From an uncultured Lachnospiraceae bacterium (lineage in GTDB: Bacteria > Bacillota_A > Clostridia > Lachnospirales > Lachnospiraceae), in contig CAMYVI010000103.1 of NCBI GenBank assembly GCA_947302185.1, positions 1-8,620 of the forward strand: 8,620 nt of DNA, in the 5' to 3' direction. Under the pieces are notes generated by a model. It saw only the letters and a program-made list of their open reading frames with translations. It made no database searches and had not been told where the DNA came from. This document shows, one piece after another, positions 5,754-8,620 of the stretch (position 1 is its first letter; each line of letters begins with the position of its first letter). A program made the translations under genes and the position numbers.

Positions 5754-7352
5754 TCAGAACAAATCAAAGTCCTCTTCTACCTGAGCCATCTGAGGAACTA
5801 CAAGCTGGGTTCCCTCTGAAAGACCGGTGCCGCTGACTTCTGTGTAAGAGCCGTCTGAGAGTCCTGTGGTAACGACAACTTCCTGTGTCGTAGCTCCGCC
5901 GTCTGTTGTTACCGTAAGAATGGATTCTCCGTTGTTATTATTACTGATGCATTCATTCGGAACCGCAAGAACGTCGTCTGCCTTGGCTGTGATAATGGTG
6001 ATCTTGGCGCTCATGCCGGGACGCAGTCTGTCATTTTTATCGTTCACCCGGATGATTACTCGATATGATCCGCGGCTCTTATCGGTAGAACCGCTTGTGG
6101 AAGTATTCGAGTTTCCGTCGTTGCCGTTGTTATTATTGGAGTTCTGCTGCTTGGTGGGTGTGACGGCGGTAAATGTGACTGTACCGTTGAGCATGTCTTC
6201 GCCGGTCGCGTTGGTCGTGAATCTAACATCCATTCCGTCCTTGATATCGGCTATGAACTGTTCATCCACATCGCATGATAAGTTATAGCTGTTTACATCG
6301 GTGATAACTACAGGCTCGTTACCCGCCGCAGAACCTACATTGGCGTTGACAGCCGTCACCACGCCTGTGTTAGATGCCGTAACGACCGATGCGGCAATCT
6401 GGTCACGTAACTTTTTTATTGTATTTTTTGTCTCAAAGCCGTTCGTGGAGCGGTCCAGTGAACTTGTTTCGATTGCGTCTTTTTCTTTTTTTAACGTATT
6501 GTCACGTTCACGATTATTCTTATCGAGGTTTTCTCTTTTATCGATCAGTTCTTTCTCGGCGTTTCTTACGGTGCGGTTCGCAGTCCTTACGGCTGCCTCC
6601 TGACCGATGCTGGTCGATACCGCCGTTTCGTAGGCAGTTACAGACGTATTGAACGCTGTGACGGCTGAGTTATACTCATCTATAATGACGTTAAGCTCTT
6701 CTACCGAGACGCATGGATCCTCAAGAGCTGCATTTACCTCGTCTTCCAGATCGTACATAGCCAGCTGTGCATTAACCGCATCATAATAGGATTGATCTTC
6801 AACCCCGTACTTTTTATACAGGTCATCGTATGCAAGTGCTTCGTCGACATAATTGTCATTGAGTTGATCCTCGGCCAGCCATATGCTGCGGACTTCCTGG
6901 GTTTCGGCAAGATTCTGGCTGTATTCCGTGAAGTTCAGATTTCTCTTTTCCTGCTTTGCTGCGATTTCATTTTTACGTTCGATGACAGCGAGACTTTTTT
7001 CAGCCTGAGACAGTGCTATTTCAAGATCCTCCGTATCCAGAGTATACAGCACATCTCCGGCTTTTACTTCGTCACCTACTTTGACCTTGATTTCCTTGAC
7101 GGCAAGCTCGGCAGCCTTGCTGTTTACAGATGCGGTTCTTTCGGAAGCCGAAGCCAGTGCACCTGTCAGGTTGATCGTGTTCTCAATATCCTTTGTTTCT
7201 ATCTGTGCCAATTGTACTTCCGGCGTTTCCTCGTTTTTTGCTCCGAAGCCGAACAGAGAGCCCGCATAGACGGCACTTCCCACGCTGCCTGTGGCCAGTG
7301 TTGCTGTTATAAGACCTGCGAGTAGCTTACTTTTTTTGATTGATCCTGCCAT
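5754..7352 (-). CDS. HlyD/MacA-type membrane fusion (adaptor) protein of the ABC transporter
   Basis: A 532-residue extracytoplasmic adaptor that would sit on the permease ectodomain. Residues 9-33 are an N-terminal membrane anchor or uncleaved signal. The first half of the lipoyl-like hairpin domain is at about 60-110 (INLTGALASAS, KVGDEVKAGDVLYTLD). A long helical, coiled-coil-prone insert rich in Glu, Lys and Asn follows (about 111-322), then the second half (NTGVVTAVNANVGSAAGNEPVVITD, 328-352) and a beta-barrel domain (about 353-460, with RLRPGMSAKI). A C-terminal membrane-proximal domain has LAVPNECI and GLSDGSYTEVSGTGLSEGTQLVV. An Asn/Ser/Gly-rich low-complexity loop lies at 402-426 and a shorter NNNN run at 471-474. 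The GGAGGAAT binding site upstream of the ATG at 7350-7352 is strong. The ATPase and permease genes follow, so the three make one transporter. In a monoderm the coiled coil would project into the wall, not reach a TolC-type channel. Confidence 0.94.
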   Translation of the reverse strand: MAGSIKKSKLLAGLITATLATGSVGSAVYAGSLFGFGAKNEETPEVQLAQIETKDIENTINLTGALASASERTASVNSKAAELAVKEIKVKVGDEVKAGDVLYTLDTEDLEIALSQAEKSLAVIERKNEIAAKQEKRNLNFTEYSQNLAETQEVRSIWLAEDQLNDNYVDEALAYDDLYKKYGVEDQSYYDAVNAQLAMYDLEDEVNAALEDPCVSVEELNVIIDEYNSAVTAFNTSVTAYETAVSTSIGQEAAVRTANRTVRNAEKELIDKRENLDKNNRERDNTLKKEKDAIETSSLDRSTNGFETKNTIKKLRDQIAASVVTASNTGVVTAVNANVGSAAGNEPVVITDVNSYNLSCDVDEQFIADIKDGMDVRFTTNATGEDMLNGTVTFTAVTPTKQQNSNNNNGNDGNSNTSTSGSTDKSRGSYRVIIRVNDKNDRLRPGMSAKITIITAKADDVLAVPNECISNNNNGESILTVTTDGGATTQEVVVTTGLSDGSYTEVSGTGLSEGTQLVVPQMAQVEEDFDLF

Positions 7353-7474
7353 AATGTTATTCCTCCGAATAAGTTTTCAGATGATTGTTCTGTCTCGGTA
7401 ACGGATTGCGGAAAGTCGATCCGGAACACGGTTGTCATTATTACCGTTAATTGTATGCATCGGATTGAAGGCTC

Positions 7475-8515
7475 TTACTGATTGATGTCAGCTGTCTCGA
7501 TAGTGGTGAGATCTTCTTCGCTCGGGTTCTGTAACAGAGCAACTCTCGACGCCTGATTGGTTATTATAGTTTCGAACAGATTTCGGACATCGCGTGCATT
7601 TGCAAAATTATCACCTTTGGAAGCTTCTCTCAGCCTTATGACTTTTTCGATTTCGGTTCTGGCGTCCGGACTCAAGGTGTAATTGTACTTTTTGCATTGC
7701 ATATCGAAAATCGCGATCAGTTCTTCGGCCGTATAATCCTTAAATTCGATGTATTTATTGAATCGGGATTTGAGACCGGGATTACTGTTTATGAAATTTT
7801 CCATGAGGTTCGTGTAACCGGCCACTATGACGACGAGATCCCTGCGATTGTCCTCCATGGCTTTCAGGATGGTATCGATTGCTTCCTGACCGAAATCGTT
7901 TCCCTCTTTAGCCAGTGTGTAGGCTTCGTCTATGAACAGGATGCCTCCCTTGGCTTCTTCGATTTTTTTCTGTGTCTTGATGGCGGTCTGACCTACGTAG
8001 CCGGCAACGAGACCTGAACGGTCGACTTCCACGAGCTGGCCTTTGGAGAGTACTCCGATCTCTTTGTAAAGCTTGGACAGTATTCTCGCTACTGTCGTTT
8101 TTCCCGTCCCGGGGTTGCCGGAAAACACAAGATGGAGAGAGACAGGAACCGTTTTCATTCCCTTATCTTCACGCATCTTCTGGACCTTGACCAGATTAAC
8201 AAGTTCCTTGACATCTGCCTTAACTACGTCAAGTCCTATCAGTTCGTTGAGCTCTTCCATCCCGCTTTTTTCGGGTTCTTTTGGTTTTTCTTTTTCAGTT
8301 TCCTGCTTTTTCGGACCGGGTCCGCTTGTGGCAGCCTGTGTTTTAGGATCGCCATCTGACTGCGCTCCCGCCGTATCAGACATATCGGCGACAGCATCAG
8401 CGGATCCGGCAGCGGAATTTCCGGGCTTTGCATTGCCCGGAGGATAGGTTCCGTAGAAGTCTTTATAAACCTCATCCATGATCCGATCAAAGCGGATATT
8501 TGTTGAATCAGTCAT
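7475..8515 (-). CDS. CbbX/SpoVK-type AAA+ ATPase
   Basis: A 346-residue hexamer-forming AAA+ ATPase of the CbxX/CfqX class, which includes CbbX (Rubisco activase), SpoVK and the ATPase domain of EccA. Residues 1-22 form a short helical-looking head (RFDRIMDEVYKDFYG). Residues 23-88 are a disordered, acidic and Pro/Ser/Ala/Lys-rich linker. The AAA+ core starts at MEELNELIGLDVVK. Visible motifs are Walker A GNPGTGKT (133-140), pore loop YVGQT (173-177), Walker B ILFIDEA (192-198), the sensor-1 region VIVAGYT (229-235), the arginine finger in LKSRF (Arg251) and the sensor-2 region NARDVRNLFE (306-315). The ATG at 8513-8515 has a clear AAGGAGA site. It lies upstream of the transporter genes on the same strand, 122 bp from the adaptor gene, so cotranscription is likely but unproven. 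Family members remodel proteins by threading through the pore; the substrate here is unknown. No Rubisco or type VII secretion gene is in the window. Confidence 0.95.
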   Translation of the reverse strand: MTDSTNIRFDRIMDEVYKDFYGTYPPGNAKPGNSAAGSADAVADMSDTAGAQSDGDPKTQAATSGPGPKKQETEKEKPKEPEKSGMEELNELIGLDVVKADVKELVNLVKVQKMREDKGMKTVPVSLHLVFSGNPGTGKTTVARILSKLYKEIGVLSKGQLVEVDRSGLVAGYVGQTAIKTQKKIEEAKGGILFIDEAYTLAKEGNDFGQEAIDTILKAMEDNRRDLVVIVAGYTNLMENFINSNPGLKSRFNKYIEFKDYTAEELIAIFDMQCKKYNYTLSPDARTEIEKVIRLREASKGDNFANARDVRNLFETIITNQASRVALLQNPSEEDLTTIETADINQ

Positions 8516-8569
8516 TATCAGGTCTCCTTGTAGAACAATACTGCAGAGCAGATCATCCTTTAAATTGTT

Positions 8570-8620
8570 TTATTCTTCATCGCGCAATACTCGTGACTTC
8601 AGTCGTGAGATACGCGCGCA
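8570..8620 (-). CDS. Possible C-terminal end of an upstream gene
   Basis: From the right edge a minus-strand frame reads RISRLKSRVLRDEE and stops at TAA (8570-8572), 54 bp before the AAA+ ATPase start. The charged ending looks like a plausible protein C-terminus, and the short spacing would suit an operon. A second frame (RAYLTTEVTSIAR, then stop) is also open over most of this stretch. With only about 16 codons visible, neither can be confirmed. Confidence 0.22.
   Translation of the reverse strand, partial: CARISRLKSRVLRDEE

Noticed and set aside
6792..7325. 177-residue plus-strand open frame opposite the adaptor coiled coil
   Set aside because: It lies wholly antisense to a well-supported gene, has odd Phe/Cys-rich composition, and no ribosome binding site stands out.
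7377..7460. 27-codon minus-strand frame in the gap between the AAA+ ATPase and adaptor genes
   Set aside because: No ribosome binding site; the following adaptor gene has its own strong GGAGGAAT site. Likely chance.
7353..7474. Possible separate promoter for the adaptor gene (TACAAT and TAATAAT on the minus strand)
   Set aside because: Neither has a -35 at the right distance or a TGn extension, so it is not supported over read-through from the AAA+ ATPase gene.

Overview
The window looks like a chromosomal segment of a monoderm Firmicute, probably a clostridial and perhaps Lachnospiraceae-like bacterium. This is inferred from strong AGGAGG-type ribosome binding sites, a lipoprotein amidase, a MacAB/YknXYZ-type transporter with no outer-membrane channel gene nearby, and mid-range GC judged by eye. 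No tRNA, rRNA, CRISPR array, insertion sequence or integrase is visible.

Layout: (1) Positions 1-1001, minus strand: the first 333 residues of a secreted N-acetylmuramoyl-L-alanine amidase lipoprotein, whose C-terminus runs off the left edge. (2) Positions 1002-1340: a 339-bp divergent intergenic region with an extended -10 candidate promoter on each strand, a hairpin-rich leader on the amidase side and a roughly 115-nt leader on the other. (3) Positions 1341-3668, plus strand: a tight two-gene unit. It encodes a membrane-anchored extracytoplasmic protein with a likely beta-propeller, started by TTG, and a 239-residue HExxH putative zinc metallopeptidase. Neither matches a named family that I can recognise. 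(4) Positions 3669-8515, minus strand: four co-directional genes, transcribed right to left. They are a CbbX/SpoVK-type AAA+ ATPase, a 532-residue HlyD/MacA-type adaptor, an ABC ATPase and a MacB/FtsX-type permease. (5) Positions 8516-8620: a short gap and perhaps the tail of one more upstream minus-strand gene.

The adaptor, ATPase and permease make one tripartite export or envelope-stress transporter. The AAA+ ATPase is co-directional but separated by 122 bp, so its link to the transporter is only inferred. The permease gene and the metallopeptidase gene converge with no base between their stop codons. The intrinsic terminator for the transporter operon is a perfect 11-bp stem followed by seven T residues, and it lies inside the metallopeptidase coding sequence. 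The propeller/metallopeptidase pair is the best candidate for an undescribed system; the terminator inside a gene is the best-supported unusual sequence feature.
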